Shown piece after piece: positions 50,854 through 58,877 of a stretch of DNA of 64,000 bases (its first letter is position 1; each line of letters starts with the position of its first letter). The stretch is from RGIG995 sp045543655 (GTDB taxonomy: Bacteria; Bacillota; Clostridia; Oscillospirales; UBA644). The stretch covers positions 1 through 64,000 of the forward strand of contig JAZPXN010000035.1 in NCBI GenBank assembly GCA_045543655.1. Reading direction: 5' to 3'. The notes under the pieces were generated by a model. That model saw nothing but the letters and a program-made list of their open reading frames with translations, was not told where the DNA came from and searched no databases. The translations under genes and the position numbers were made by a program.

Positions 50854-51129
50854 TTACTTCTGGCTGCGGAAGCAATCGCTGCAGTAGACCGGACGGTCAT
50901 CGTGGGGTTCGAAAGGAACCTTGCATTCTTTGCCGCAAGCAGCGCAAACGGCATCATACATCTGACGCTCGGTGTTTTCGCCACGGGCATTTTTGCGAGC
51001 CTGACGGCAGGCTTTACAACGCTGGGGCTCGTTGGTGAAGCCCTTTTCGGCGTAAAATTCCTGCTCACCGGCAGTGAAAGTGAATTCCTGTCCGCAATCC
51101 TTGCAGACCAAAGTCTTGTCTTCGTACAT
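50854..51129 (-). CDS. Zinc-ribbon domain protein (CxxC pairs)
   Basis: A 91-aa protein with two zinc ribbons made of CxxC pairs: LVCKDCGQEFTF with RCKACRQAR, and AVCAACGKECKVPF with VYCSDCFRSQ. The FTFTAGEQEFYAEKGF stretch is typical of a widespread small Firmicute and Chloroflexi protein group of unknown function, perhaps nucleic-acid binding. MYEDKTL was taken as start because AGAGG precedes it; a start seven codons upstream is possible. It is monocistronic, with its own promoter and terminator. Confidence 0.85.
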   Translation of the reverse strand: MYEDKTLVCKDCGQEFTFTAGEQEFYAEKGFTNEPQRCKACRQARKNARGENTERQMYDAVCAACGKECKVPFEPHDDRPVYCSDCFRSQK

Positions 51130-51185
51130 TGGGATAAACCTCTTTTCCATATTCCGCAGCGGCAGAGCGTCGCCACACTGGACTC

Positions 51186-51214
51186 ATTATATACGATTTC
51201 CATAAAAAAGTCAA
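51186..51214 (-). promoter_or_regulatory. Promoter of the zinc-ribbon gene
   Basis: Minus-strand TTGACT (51209-51214), 17 bases, TATAAT (51186-51191), about 57 bases before the chosen start. Confidence 0.82.
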
Positions 51215-51312
51215 TACTTTCCACATTTTTGAAACATTTTGGAATTCATTTTCGTCTGTTTAACCGTATTTTCAAATTAAAACTCCGTTGCGTTTGTGTA
51301 TTTTAACCACCT

Positions 51313-52179
51313 TCATTTTTCCCCGAAAACCCGCGCCATCACCGCTTCGGTAGTCTGTCCCGCAGGGCGGTTAAAGCGGCCGAGAGAATAGAGATCCTCC
51401 GGGCGGCCGGGCGAAAGGTAATTGACCCTTTCGTTACAGGTCAATGCGGCGGAAAAACCCAGGGATTGCAAGACGAAAACCGCCTCCTCGCTGACGGCGC
51501 CGTAGGGGTAAGCGAAGACGGTGGGAGTAACGCCGGATTTTTCGGTCAGGACGGTCTGCAGCTTGCTCAGGTCGTTAGACAGCGTGGCGGAATAAGCGGC
51601 CACCGATTCCCCGGCCAGCTTCATGCACCCCCGCCGCTCCCCGTAGGTGTGCATGTCGTAGGTATGGTTTCCGATTTCAAAGAAGCCGGATTTTGCCAGA
51701 TCCGAAACGTCGCTCCAGGTGAGATAGGCGTAAGAAGGATCGGGGTCGGAATGGGTGGAATAGGTCTCACAGAAGCTGCCCACCACGTTGACCACGGCCT
51801 TCATACCGTATTTCTGCAGGATCGGCAGAACGTAGGTGCGGTTATTGAGAAATCCGTCGTCCAGCGTGATGACCACGGGCTTTCGGGGAAGGGCGGTCTT
51901 GTGCAGCACGAAATGGACGAGATCCGACACGAACACCGCCGTATAACCGTGATCGGAAAGCCATTTCATATCCTCCTCGAAGGCCTCGGGGGTAAGAATA
52001 TATTGGGATTGGACCCGGTCGTTATATCCAACGCTGTGATACATCAGAATCGGCACGGCAATTCCCCGGGAGACCGCCGCGGCACCCCGCACCCACAGCG
52101 CCGACAGCAGCACCGCCAGCGCCACGATCCCTCCGGTCACCGCAAGAACCCCCTTCCGGCCGCTTACCACGATTCGCAT
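51313..52179 (-). CDS. Polysaccharide deacetylase (NodB fold), membrane anchored
   Basis: A 288-aa CE4-type protein. One N-terminal membrane segment (VLAVTGGIVALAVLLSALW) anchors it on the outer face of the cell membrane. The NodB domain has VPILMYHSVGYN, the metal/base motif VVITLDDGFLNNR, GNHTYDMHTYGERRG (a variant of the H-x3-H zinc motif) and VFAYPYGA. It should deacetylate peptidoglycan or another N-acetylated glycan. SD-like AAGGGG precedes ATG. No operon partner is close. Confidence 0.9.
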   Translation of the reverse strand: MRIVVSGRKGVLAVTGGIVALAVLLSALWVRGAAAVSRGIAVPILMYHSVGYNDRVQSQYILTPEAFEEDMKWLSDHGYTAVFVSDLVHFVLHKTALPRKPVVITLDDGFLNNRTYVLPILQKYGMKAVVNVVGSFCETYSTHSDPDPSYAYLTWSDVSDLAKSGFFEIGNHTYDMHTYGERRGCMKLAGESVAAYSATLSNDLSKLQTVLTEKSGVTPTVFAYPYGAVSEEAVFVLQSLGFSAALTCNERVNYLSPGRPEDLYSLGRFNRPAGQTTEAVMARVFGEK

Positions 52180-52247
52180 ACCATCGCCCCTTTCCGTTCA
52201 TTGTATGCGAAGGATGGGGAAAGAATGAGGGGAGGGAGAAAAACGAT

Positions 52248-52321
52248 GTGCTTTCTTTTTTCAGGAGAAAAAAGAAAGCACCAAAGAAAAAAGCCGAGGC
52301 CGGCGCAATTCTTGCGCCGGA
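52248..52321 (+). repeat. Palindromic hairpin repeat, copy C
   Basis: The longest stem of the family: GTGCTTTCTTTTTTC (52248-52262) / GAAAAAAGAAAGCAC (52267-52281), 15 bp perfect, loop AGGA. Then CAAAGAAAAAAGCC and a second hairpin CCGGCGCAA / TTGCGCCGG. It is upstream of the deacetylase and in opposite orientation to copy D, so the two frame the small membrane protein gene at 52370. Confidence 0.7.
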
Positions 52322-52324
52322 AAA

Positions 52325-52352
52325 CAAAAAAACCCGGCGGAAATACCGCCGG
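52325..52352 (-). terminator. Terminator of the small zinc-ribbon membrane protein gene
   Basis: CCGGCGG (52334-52340) pairs with CCGCCGG (52346-52352), followed on the minus strand by GTTTTTTTG. Confidence 0.85.
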
Positions 52353-52369
52353 AAACCTCATAAAACATT

Positions 52370-52933
52370 CTACGCTCGAAATGTTGTATCGCACCAAGGA
52401 CAGTCTACAGTTTTCCCCTTCATTCTGTTTGGGAAAGAGCACGTCTTTCCACAACTGGGACAAACAACGTCAAACAGAGGGTCTTCCATTAAGACAGTAG
52501 ACCCCTCAACATCCTCAGGTATATCAGAAAAACCTTTCACAGACACATTCTTTTTTTCACTATGCTGATTTCTCTCATTGGTAGAATCCGTATTGGACAC
52601 CTTCCGAGGCACGTTAGACGGATTCGCTTTTTCGGCCACTTTCGACAGCGCCGCATTACTATAGTGGTATGCCGCTTCCACCTTTTGGGCTTCTCCCAAA
52701 ACAAAGAGATGAAGAACATATGCACTTGCAAACTCCACAAAGCCACCCCCCAAAACGATAAACGGGACATATACCAGCCCGTCGTCCATCACTTCGGTGG
52801 CAAGAAGAATAAAAAGAACTGGAACTGCAGCCAATGCCAATATCAAAATCCCAAGGCCGAAGAAATAAATTCCCCGCCCCAAAGATTCTATTTTTTGACT
52901 CACTTCATATCCGTTTGCCGGAGAACGAAACAT
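52370..52933 (-). CDS. Small membrane protein with C-terminal zinc ribbon
   Basis: A 187-aa protein. Two membrane segments lie near residues 22-75 (FFGLGILILALAAVPVLFIL and GLVYVPFIVLGGGFVEFASA). A polar linker follows, then a zinc ribbon CPSCGKTCSFPNRMKGKTV with CPWC at the very end. No family is recognised. The gene is visibly richer in A/T than its neighbours and is the only complete gene in the window that ends with TAG. Copies C and D of the palindromic repeat flank it in opposite directions. MFRSPANG was chosen as start by the spacing to AGGAGG. Confidence 0.75.
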   Translation of the reverse strand: MFRSPANGYEVSQKIESLGRGIYFFGLGILILALAAVPVLFILLATEVMDDGLVYVPFIVLGGGFVEFASAYVLHLFVLGEAQKVEAAYHYSNAALSKVAEKANPSNVPRKVSNTDSTNERNQHSEKKNVSVKGFSDIPEDVEGSTVLMEDPLFDVVCPSCGKTCSFPNRMKGKTVDCPWCDTTFRA

Positions 52934-52954
52934 AACCATACCTCCTTTTTTTCC

Positions 52955-52983
52955 ATTATACCACATAAATCACCTAAATTCAA
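52955..52983 (-). promoter_or_regulatory. Promoter of the small zinc-ribbon membrane protein gene
   Basis: Minus-strand TTGAAT (52978-52983), 17 bases, TATAAT (52955-52960), 22 bases before the start codon. Confidence 0.8.
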
Positions 52984-53025
52984 TATGCTGTGTGCATAAT
53001 TTTAAGTTTATCCACATCTCACGCC

Positions 53026-53081
53026 GGCCATGGCTTTCTTTTTGGTTCTTTTTCCTTCTCCCGAAAGAAAAAGAACACCGT
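53026..53081 (-). repeat. Palindromic hairpin repeat, copy D
   Basis: On the minus strand GTTCTTTTTCTTTC (complement of 53063-53076) faces GAAGGAAAAAGAAC (complement of 53045-53058) with one mismatch, then CAAAAAGAAAGCCATGGCCGGCG. It ends 14 bases before the promoter of the DUF3737 gene. Confidence 0.65.
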
Positions 53082-53094
53082 CCCCGCTTCCTTC

Positions 53095-53123
53095 TTGACA
53101 TTCTCTCCGAAAAGTGGTATACT
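53095..53123 (+). promoter_or_regulatory. Promoter of the DUF3737 gene
   Basis: TTGACA (53095-53100), 17 bases, TATACT (53118-53123). It rules out start codons before about 53130 and supports the TTG at 53159. Confidence 0.87.
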
Positions 53124-53158
53124 GTAGGAAAATCACGAATAAAGTCGAGGAATTTATT

Positions 53159-54001
53159 TTGACCATCATTTCCCATCAGACCATGGACGAAGAACGGGCG
53201 CTGTACGCCCTGAAGGACGCAACGGTGGAGCATTGCGTATTCGCCGGCCCCGCCGACGGGGAATCTGCCCTGAAGGAAGCGAAAAACGTGGCGGTATCCC
53301 ATTGCCGGTTCTCCCTGCGGTACCCCTTCTGGCACACGGAAAATTTCACGGCGGAGCATATCACAATGGACGAAAACGTCCGGGCCTCCCTGTGGTACGC
53401 AAAAGGAGGCAAGATCTCCCACAGCGACCTGCACGGCACGAAAGCCCTGCGGGAATGCGAGGATATGTCCTTCTTCATCTGCGATATCGTCTCCGACGAA
53501 TTCGGCTGGCGCTGCCGGGGCCTGGAAATGGAATATTGTGACGTTACCTCCCAGTATTTTCTCTTCGAAACCAAAGACGGACGGCTGAACGACGTCTCCC
53601 TGAAGGGGAAATATTCCTTCCAGTATACCGAAAATATGACGGTGGAAAACTGCGATCTCGACACGAAAGACGCCTTCTGGCACAGCAAGAACGTCACCGT
53701 CAAAAACAGCACCGTCCGGGGCGAATATCTGGGCTGGTATTCGGAAGGGCTGACCCTGATCAACTGCAAGATCCTCGGCACCCAACCCCTTTGCTACTGC
53801 AAAAATCTGACTCTCGTGGACTGCACCATGGAGGGCACCGACCTGGCCTTCGAATACTCCGAGGTCAACGCCACGGTATCCGGGAAGATCGATTCGGTGA
53901 AAAACCCCGCCTCCGGCAAAATCGTGACCGACGGCATCGGCGAGATCATCCTGGAAAATTCGGTCATGGAGACCAATTGCGAAATCATCGTAAATTCCTA
54001 A
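53159..54001 (+). CDS. DUF3737 family beta-helix protein
   Basis: A 280-aa protein of repeated short strands (VEHCVFAGPADGESALKE, VSHCRFSLRYPFWHTENF, VENCDLDTKDAFWHSKNV, LVDCTMEGTDLAFEYS), typical of a right-handed parallel beta-helix. Family members start with a xIIxxxTFDEERALY-like segment; here it is IISHQTMDEERALYALK. That match and GAGG seven bases upstream point to TTG at 53159 as start. Function is unknown in the family; carbohydrate or surface roles are guesses. It is monocistronic. Confidence 0.87.
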   Translation: MTIISHQTMDEERALYALKDATVEHCVFAGPADGESALKEAKNVAVSHCRFSLRYPFWHTENFTAEHITMDENVRASLWYAKGGKISHSDLHGTKALRECEDMSFFICDIVSDEFGWRCRGLEMEYCDVTSQYFLFETKDGRLNDVSLKGKYSFQYTENMTVENCDLDTKDAFWHSKNVTVKNSTVRGEYLGWYSEGLTLINCKILGTQPLCYCKNLTLVDCTMEGTDLAFEYSEVNATVSGKIDSVKNPASGKIVTDGIGEIILENSVMETNCEIIVNS

Positions 54002-54022
54002 ACCGTATCGATTAAAAAAACA

Positions 54023-54055
54023 ACCGCTCCGACAAGCACTGCCGGGGCGGTTTTT
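54023..54055 (+). terminator. Terminator of the DUF3737 gene (may act both ways)
   Basis: ACCGCTCCG (54023-54031) pairs with CGGGGCGGT (54043-54051), followed by TTTTT; an A-run on the other side (54014-54020) could serve the convergent cotJ operon. Confidence 0.85.
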
Positions 54056-54104
54056 CTTGATTTTATCGCATTTTCAGCGGACGATCCGGTTAAAAAACGG
54101 CGGA

Positions 54105-54710
54105 TTACCGTTTCACACCGTCGAAGGCCGGGTTATACATATAAAAATTCTTGCAGTTCAGTTTTTCCTGCACGAGGCGGGCGCATTCGGCGAAGCGTTG
54201 ATAGTGGACGATCTCCCGCTCCCGGAGGAATTTGATGGGATCCCGCACGTCGGGGTCGTCGACGAGGCGCAGGATATTGTCGTAGGTCACCCGGGCCTTT
54301 TGCTCGGCACCGAGAGATTCGGCGATATCGGCCAGAACGTCCCCCTTCACGTTGAGCGTGGCGGCGGTGAAGGCTTCGCCGGAGGAGGCCTGGGGATAAA
54401 CGCCGGTGGTATGCTCCACGAAATATTCCGAGAAGCCCTGCTTTTTCAATTCCTCTTCGCTGAGGCCCTTGGTCAGCTGATGGACGATGGTGCCCACCAT
54501 TTCAAGATGGGAAAGCTCTTCGCTGCCCACGTCCGTGTATACGGCCTTCAGCTCGGGGTAGGGCATGGAATAGCGCTGGGACAGATACCGCATAGCCGCC
54601 CCCGCTTCCCCGGAAGGGCCGCCGTACTGGGCGATGATGAATTTGGCCATGGCGGCGTTGGGCGTCTTGATCTTCACGGGGTATTGCAATTTTTTCTCAT
54701 AGACAAACAT
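54105..54710 (-). CDS. cotJC: Spore coat protein CotJC (manganese catalase-like)
   Basis: A 201-aa ferritin-like four-helix protein related to manganese catalase. Conserved parts are MFVYEKKLQYPVKI at the start, IIAQYGGPSGEAGAAMRYL, and TDVGSEELSHLEMVGTIVHQ with the E..H metal ligands. It is a component of the spore coat and could detoxify peroxide. It follows cotJB by 23 bases and is last in the cotJ operon. It shows that the organism makes endospores or descends from one that did. Confidence 0.95.
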   Translation of the reverse strand: MFVYEKKLQYPVKIKTPNAAMAKFIIAQYGGPSGEAGAAMRYLSQRYSMPYPELKAVYTDVGSEELSHLEMVGTIVHQLTKGLSEEELKKQGFSEYFVEHTTGVYPQASSGEAFTAATLNVKGDVLADIAESLGAEQKARVTYDNILRLVDDPDVRDPIKFLREREIVHYQRFAECARLVQEKLNCKNFYMYNPAFDGVKR

Positions 54711-54733
54711 AATTCTCAAATTCCTTTCCCATA

Positions 54734-54982
54734 TCAATCAAGGTCCCACGGCCAGGGATCGCAGATCCATTGCCAGCGGCTCCCGGAATTGGGGCAACGG
54801 TGGGTCAGCATCCCGTAGGATTCGTTGTATTTTTTCTTCAGCTCTTCTGCGGCGGCGGAATATTCCCGATGCGCCTTCAGGGCGCTTTCGCAATTGGGAT
54901 GGGTGTCTAAAAACAGCGCCGTTTCGTGAGCGGCAAACTGTTGCTCGCTGAGGCGGCGAAGCAATTTTTCACGGTCGTTCAT
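54734..54982 (-). CDS. cotJB: Spore coat protein CotJB
   Basis: An 82-aa protein with the family pattern LLRRLSEQQFAAHETALFLD, HPNCESALKAHREYSAAAEE and the aromatic end WQWICDPWPWDLD. It is the middle gene of the cotJA-cotJB-cotJC operon and overlaps cotJA by four bases. In B. subtilis the operon is under the mother-cell sigma-E factor and the products join the inner spore coat. Confidence 0.93.
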   Translation of the reverse strand: MNDREKLLRRLSEQQFAAHETALFLDTHPNCESALKAHREYSAAAEELKKKYNESYGMLTHRCPNSGSRWQWICDPWPWDLD

Positions 54983-55236
54983 CTTGCACTCCCTCCCCGG
55001 AAGGGCAGATCCAGTTCGCAGAACAAGGTTCCGCGTTCCAGAGCTTTTTCCGGCGCATAAAGATTACGGAAAACCTGCATGGGGGCGTAGGTCATGCCCA
55101 AAGGCAGAGAATCTACCACGCTCAGATCGCAGGAGCATCCCCCGTCGGGCTTGGGCGGCTGAGGCTTGGGGAACAGAGCGGCGGATTCAACGGCGCCGTC
55201 GGTTTCCTCTTCGATATTGAAATAATCCGGGATCAT
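54979..55236 (-). CDS. cotJA: Spore coat protein CotJA
   Basis: An 85-aa proline-rich protein (PKPQPPKPDGG) with the family core LPLGMTYAPMQVFRNLYAPE and ERGTLFCELDLPFRGG. MIPDYFN is the start, with AAAGGA nine bases upstream. It is first in the cotJ operon. On the minus strand CATAGATT at about 55286-55293 resembles a sigma-E/sigma-K -10 element, but no matching -35 is clear, so the sporulation promoter is only a suggestion. Confidence 0.9.
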   Translation of the reverse strand: MIPDYFNIEEETDGAVESAALFPKPQPPKPDGGCSCDLSVVDSLPLGMTYAPMQVFRNLYAPEKALERGTLFCELDLPFRGGSAR

Positions 55237-55317
55237 TCTATCATTTCCTTTCGCAAGTTCCGGGCCGGGGATCGGCCCTCTTTCCAATCTATGAAAAGGA
55301 TGTCGAAAGGGTGCAAA

Positions 55318-55357
55318 AGATCCGCAAAGGATTGCTCCCCTGCGGATCTGTTTTCTT
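55318..55357. terminator. Terminator hairpin between cotJA and the papain-like gene
   Basis: AGATCCGCA (55318-55326) pairs with TGCGGATCT (55341-55349), followed by GTTTTCTTTTA on plus and by TTTTGC on minus. On the minus strand it ends the transcript of the gene at 55362. Confidence 0.8.
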
Positions 55358-55361
55358 TTAT

Positions 55362-55904
55362 TTATCGGGTCACGGTCTCTTCGAAGCTGCGCAGCTTGCC
55401 CCGGTAGATCACGGTGCCGTCCGGCAGATCGAGGAATTCCACGGGCTTCGGGAAACGGCTGAAGGAAAAATCCTTCGCAAGACCGAATTCCCACAGAAAA
55501 TCCCGAACGAAGGAGGAACAGTAATAGGTGTTCTGCCGCACGTACAGGATCTTGATCCACGCCAGCAGGAGCCCCAGGGTATCGTAACGGTACTCCCGGC
55601 GGTTTTCGTACATTTCCTTCAGCCGGTCTTCCATCGCAAGGCGCATCTCCGGGGTGACCGGAAGGGCCAGCACCACCGCTTCGGTGCCGGAAAAGCGCTT
55701 AAAGGTGCCGAAATGAGGAGATTCCATCACAAATCCGCCCCAGAAGGGATTGTAGGGATTTTTTCGCCCGAAGGAGTAGAGAATCCCCAGAGAGGGGTCC
55801 GCCGACAGAGAAACGTGATTGTAATCGGCGTGGGTGATGATCTTCAGAAGCCGGGACAGGACGGTGCCGGTCTGGGTCACCACGATATAAACGTGTTCGG
55901 TCAT
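55362..55904 (-). CDS. Permuted papain-like (NlpC/P60 superfamily) protein
   Basis: A 180-aa protein with the order of active-site motifs seen in the circularly permuted YiiX/YebB-like group: histidine first in ADYNHVSLSADPSLG, cysteine late in NTYYCSSFVRDFLWEFG. VYIVVTQTGTVLSRLLK begins it. No signal peptide is present, so it acts in the cytoplasm or as a peripheral protein. Substrate may be a lipid or a peptide; unknown. It lies 19 bases behind the CPBP protease gene on the same strand. Confidence 0.8.
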   Translation of the reverse strand: MTEHVYIVVTQTGTVLSRLLKIITHADYNHVSLSADPSLGILYSFGRKNPYNPFWGGFVMESPHFGTFKRFSGTEAVVLALPVTPEMRLAMEDRLKEMYENRREYRYDTLGLLLAWIKILYVRQNTYYCSSFVRDFLWEFGLAKDFSFSRFPKPVEFLDLPDGTVIYRGKLRSFEETVTR

Positions 55905-55923
55905 TGGGAACCTCTTTTCAGTA

Positions 55924-56892
55924 TCAGAGACCGGGAATCTCGAAATAGTTGAGCAAAATCTCGCTGAGCCACACGATCAGCGTAAGGCCGCCGTAAACGC
56001 CGGAAAAGATCCAGAAGGTGGGAGCCTTGATCACGGCGCCGAAGGCCTGACCGGCGGTGAGGGAATGGGGAATTTCCTTCAGGGTAAACTGCTTCTTGAC
56101 CAGAAGCCAGATCAAAGAGGCGATGCCGAAGAGCAGGAACAGGATATCCGAGCCGTAGCCCACCCAGTTCAGCACGCTTTCCCCGGCCCAGACCGACAGA
56201 TAAGTAAGCACGCAGGCCCAGGCGTTGTTGACGAAATGGAAGAGAATGGGATAAAGCAGATTGCCGGTTTTGATATAAACCATACCCAAAATAATGCCCA
56301 GGGCAAAGGCAAAAGGAATCTGCTGAATGGTGCCGTGCATCATTCCGAAGGCGTAAGCGGAAAGGAAGACCGCCGCCCAGGGATTGAAATTCTTCAAAAC
56401 CCCCGTCCCTGCGGCCCGGCAAAGGACCTCCTCGCAGACGGGAGGCAGAATGGCAAGAATAACGAAATAGCAGACGGCCTGGGGGAAATCCTGCGGATCG
56501 AAGGAGTCAAAGGCGCCGGAGGCGGGAAGTCCGATCTGCTCCAACAACCAGAGAAGGCCGGTGACCAGATAATTCATCACCACGGAAACGCCCATAAAGA
56601 CCCCCAGCCAGGGAATGAAATCCGCCTTCAGAGGACGGAAGGTGACGAAACGGTCGGCAGGGATTCGGATCAGCTTCAGCGCCAGCAGAGCCAAAACGCA
56701 GGTCCCGATGGGATAGAGCAGCTGGGGCAGAACGAAGCCCGTATAGTATTCCGCAAAGGAAAGATCCACGAATTGCGAGATCATTTCAATGGCCATGGTG
56801 GGCAGGGTAATAACCGACTGCACCGCAACGGTCAGCAGCATGATCAGAAAAACGGTGTTTACCCGGCTTGTCATCAGTTTTTGAGGGGTCAT
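55924..56892 (-). CDS. CPBP family intramembrane metalloprotease
   Basis: A 322-aa polytopic protein with about eight membrane segments. The CAAX/ABI motifs are present: PPVCEEVLCRAAGTGVL (E-E-x3-R), YAFGMMHGTIQQIPFA (F-x3-H) and ILFHFVNNAWACV (H-x3-N). Members cleave within membranes and can act in peptide maturation or bacteriocin immunity; the role here is unknown. MTPQKLM was chosen as start since AAAGGA lies six bases upstream. Forms a likely operon with the papain-like gene. Confidence 0.9.
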   Translation of the reverse strand: MTPQKLMTSRVNTVFLIMLLTVAVQSVITLPTMAIEMISQFVDLSFAEYYTGFVLPQLLYPIGTCVLALLALKLIRIPADRFVTFRPLKADFIPWLGVFMGVSVVMNYLVTGLLWLLEQIGLPASGAFDSFDPQDFPQAVCYFVILAILPPVCEEVLCRAAGTGVLKNFNPWAAVFLSAYAFGMMHGTIQQIPFAFALGIILGMVYIKTGNLLYPILFHFVNNAWACVLTYLSVWAGESVLNWVGYGSDILFLLFGIASLIWLLVKKQFTLKEIPHSLTAGQAFGAVIKAPTFWIFSGVYGGLTLIVWLSEILLNYFEIPGL

Positions 56893-56948
56893 AAGGGTTC
56901 CTTTCTCTGCGTTTCTGTGGAAAAACGCAGTTTCCGATGAAAAAATAC

Positions 56949-56976
56949 TTGACATTTTTGGAAATAATGGTATAAT
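56949..56976 (+). promoter_or_regulatory. Promoter of the seven-TM protein gene
   Basis: TTGACA (56949-56954), 16 bases, TATAAT (56971-56976), 50 bases before the ATG. Confidence 0.85.
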
Positions 56977-57026
56977 ATATTTGTATTGATTGTTTATTCG
57001 ACCTACGACCGAAGGAGTTTGAACCG

Positions 57027-57884
57027 ATGAAATTGAAACATTACGGCGTTGCCCTGGTCCCGGCCTGTCTTGCGGCCTTTCTGTTCCGGGCCGTGGTGCT
57101 GATCCTTGCCGTGGATCCCAAAACCGGATATTTTGCTTCCGGCACCGTCCTGCCCATGATCTTCGACGGATTTCTGGGCGTGGTGGCCCTCTTCTTCTGC
57201 TCGGTTCTTCTGATGAGGAAGGAGCCGAAGCCCACGGTGGTGCGCCTCTACCGGGCGTCGGTCTTCGACACGATCTTCGGCATTGCCGGTGCGGTGCTTC
57301 TGGTAACGAAGAGCGTCTTCGGCCTGCTCAGCGGAATTGCCTCCGGCACGGTTACGGTAGACAAGTCCCTTTTGATCAACGGCGCCGTATGGGAAACGGT
57401 CTTCGCTCTGCTGACGGCCGTCTTCCTGATCTTCTTCGTGACCTACCCCAAGAAGAGCGCAAAGCAAAACGGCTGGCGGGTCATGTCTCTGTCTCTGACG
57501 GTCTACTATCTGTTCCTTCTGGTGACGAATTTCCAGAATCTGGACGTGGTCTTCTCCCGTTCCTTTGGCATCTACCTGATCACCTTTTACGGTCTTACGG
57601 CGGCGGCCGGCATCAACTTCTCAAAGATCCTCGCCCGGTTGTTCGGCCGGAAGGTTTTCACTCTGTTCACCTGCCTTGCGGCGGTGCTTCTGGCGGTGCG
57701 GCTGGCCGATGCGGTGCTGTATCTTATCCCCGGCAATCCTTACGCCATCCCCATGGATCTCTTCGGATTCGGGGCAGACGCGTGCGTAACGGCGCTGATG
57801 CTCTCCCAGATGGGAAAGCTGATGAAGCGGAAAAAGAAGAAGGCGGAAGAGCCCGCCGAGCCCCTCCCCGCAGAACAGGCTTAA
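57027..57884 (+). CDS. Hypothetical polytopic membrane protein
   Basis: A 285-aa protein with seven or eight hydrophobic segments spread evenly (for example LVPACLAAFLFRAVVLILAV, TVFALLTAVFLIFFVTY, LFTCLAAVLLAVRLADAVLY) and a charged cytoplasmic tail (KRKKKKAEEPAEP). No family motif is recognised. It is a single-gene unit with its own promoter and terminator, divergent from the CPBP protease gene. GAAGGAG precedes the ATG. Confidence 0.8.
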   Translation: MKLKHYGVALVPACLAAFLFRAVVLILAVDPKTGYFASGTVLPMIFDGFLGVVALFFCSVLLMRKEPKPTVVRLYRASVFDTIFGIAGAVLLVTKSVFGLLSGIASGTVTVDKSLLINGAVWETVFALLTAVFLIFFVTYPKKSAKQNGWRVMSLSLTVYYLFLLVTNFQNLDVVFSRSFGIYLITFYGLTAAAGINFSKILARLFGRKVFTLFTCLAAVLLAVRLADAVLYLIPGNPYAIPMDLFGFGADACVTALMLSQMGKLMKRKKKKAEEPAEPLPAEQA

Positions 57885-57899
57885 CGAAAGATCTTACGG

Positions 57900-57928
57900 T
57901 TCCCCGGATCATTCCGGGGAATTTTTTT
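57900..57928 (+). terminator. Terminator of the seven-TM protein gene
   Basis: A perfect 9-bp stem TTCCCCGGA (57900-57908) / TCCGGGGAA (57913-57921) followed by seven Ts; the Ts overlap the stop codon of the convergent prmA. Confidence 0.92.
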
Positions 57929-58874
57929 ACGCCTTGCAGACGTAACAGACCCATTCCTTCTTTTGCTTGGTCTCACAGACGGTAAATCCGTTGGCCTCCA
58001 GGGCGTTGCGGACCTCTTCTGCCCGGGGGGACAGAATCCCGGAGGTGATAAAATAACCGTCTTTTTTCAGGTGACGGCGGATCTGCGCCGACAAAGGGAT
58101 AATGACGTCAGCCACGATATTCGCAACCACGAGATCGTAAATCTGTCCGTCGAGGACGTTTTTCAGGTTTGGATCGGAATCCTCCTCCAGAATATTCCCC
58201 GCAAGGGCGTCAAACTGCCCCGGGAAGGGATTGAGGGCGGCGTTTTCCTTCGAAACCCGGGCGGCGGCGGGATCGATATCGATGCCCAAAGCGCTTCCGG
58301 CGCCGCAAAGCAGAGACGCAATGGAGAGAATGCCGCTTCCGCAGCCCACGTCCAGCACCCGGTCTCCGGGGGCAACGCAATCGGCCAGGGCTTCAATGCA
58401 GGAGGCGGTAGTCTCGTGGGAGCCGGTACCGAAGGCAAGACCGGGATCAATAATCAGAATCTTCTCCCCTTCTTTGGCGTCGTATTCCTCCACCTGCCAG
58501 GCGGGAACGATGGTGATGGGGCCCACGGGCAGAGGGTGATAATACTTTTTCCAGCCGTTGAGCCAATCGGTATCCTCCACCTGGGCGTAGGAAACCTGAT
58601 AAGAGATCCCCTCGGCCCCCAGCCGACCTTCGATATATTCCATGGCGCCGGCCAGGTTGGCGTCCTTTTCAAAATAAATATGTAAGATGGCGGTGGAACG
58701 GTCCTTGTTCATCAGATCCTCGTCCACCAGGTTGATGGCCTTGACCAGCTCGCAATCCATCATATCCGAATAATCTTCCAGATAGATGCCTCCGATATCG
58801 GTCATTTCCGCAATATCCACGGCGGTCTGGGCCGATTGGGAGGGCAGAGTAAGGGTCACTTCAATATATTCCAT
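57927..58874 (-). CDS. prmA: Ribosomal protein L11 methyltransferase
   Basis: A 315-aa SAM-dependent methyltransferase that trimethylates ribosomal protein L11. The N-terminal substrate-binding domain ends near residue 110. DWLNGWKKYYHPLPVGPITIV, the family hallmark DPGLAFGTGSHETTASCIEAL and SAM motif VLDVGCGSGILSI follow, then VVANIVADVIIPLSAQI. It is last in the rarA-nth-prmA run, three bases behind nth. Confidence 0.96.
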   Translation of the reverse strand: MEYIEVTLTLPSQSAQTAVDIAEMTDIGGIYLEDYSDMMDCELVKAINLVDEDLMNKDRSTAILHIYFEKDANLAGAMEYIEGRLGAEGISYQVSYAQVEDTDWLNGWKKYYHPLPVGPITIVPAWQVEEYDAKEGEKILIIDPGLAFGTGSHETTASCIEALADCVAPGDRVLDVGCGSGILSIASLLCGAGSALGIDIDPAAARVSKENAALNPFPGQFDALAGNILEEDSDPNLKNVLDGQIYDLVVANIVADVIIPLSAQIRRHLKKDGYFITSGILSPRAEEVRNALEANGFTVCETKQKKEWVCYVCKA

Positions 58875-58877
58875 AGC

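Noticed and set aside
53114..53158. Earlier GTG start for the DUF3737 protein
   Set aside because: It lies inside the promoter (-10 at 53118-53123), so it would not be in the mRNA.
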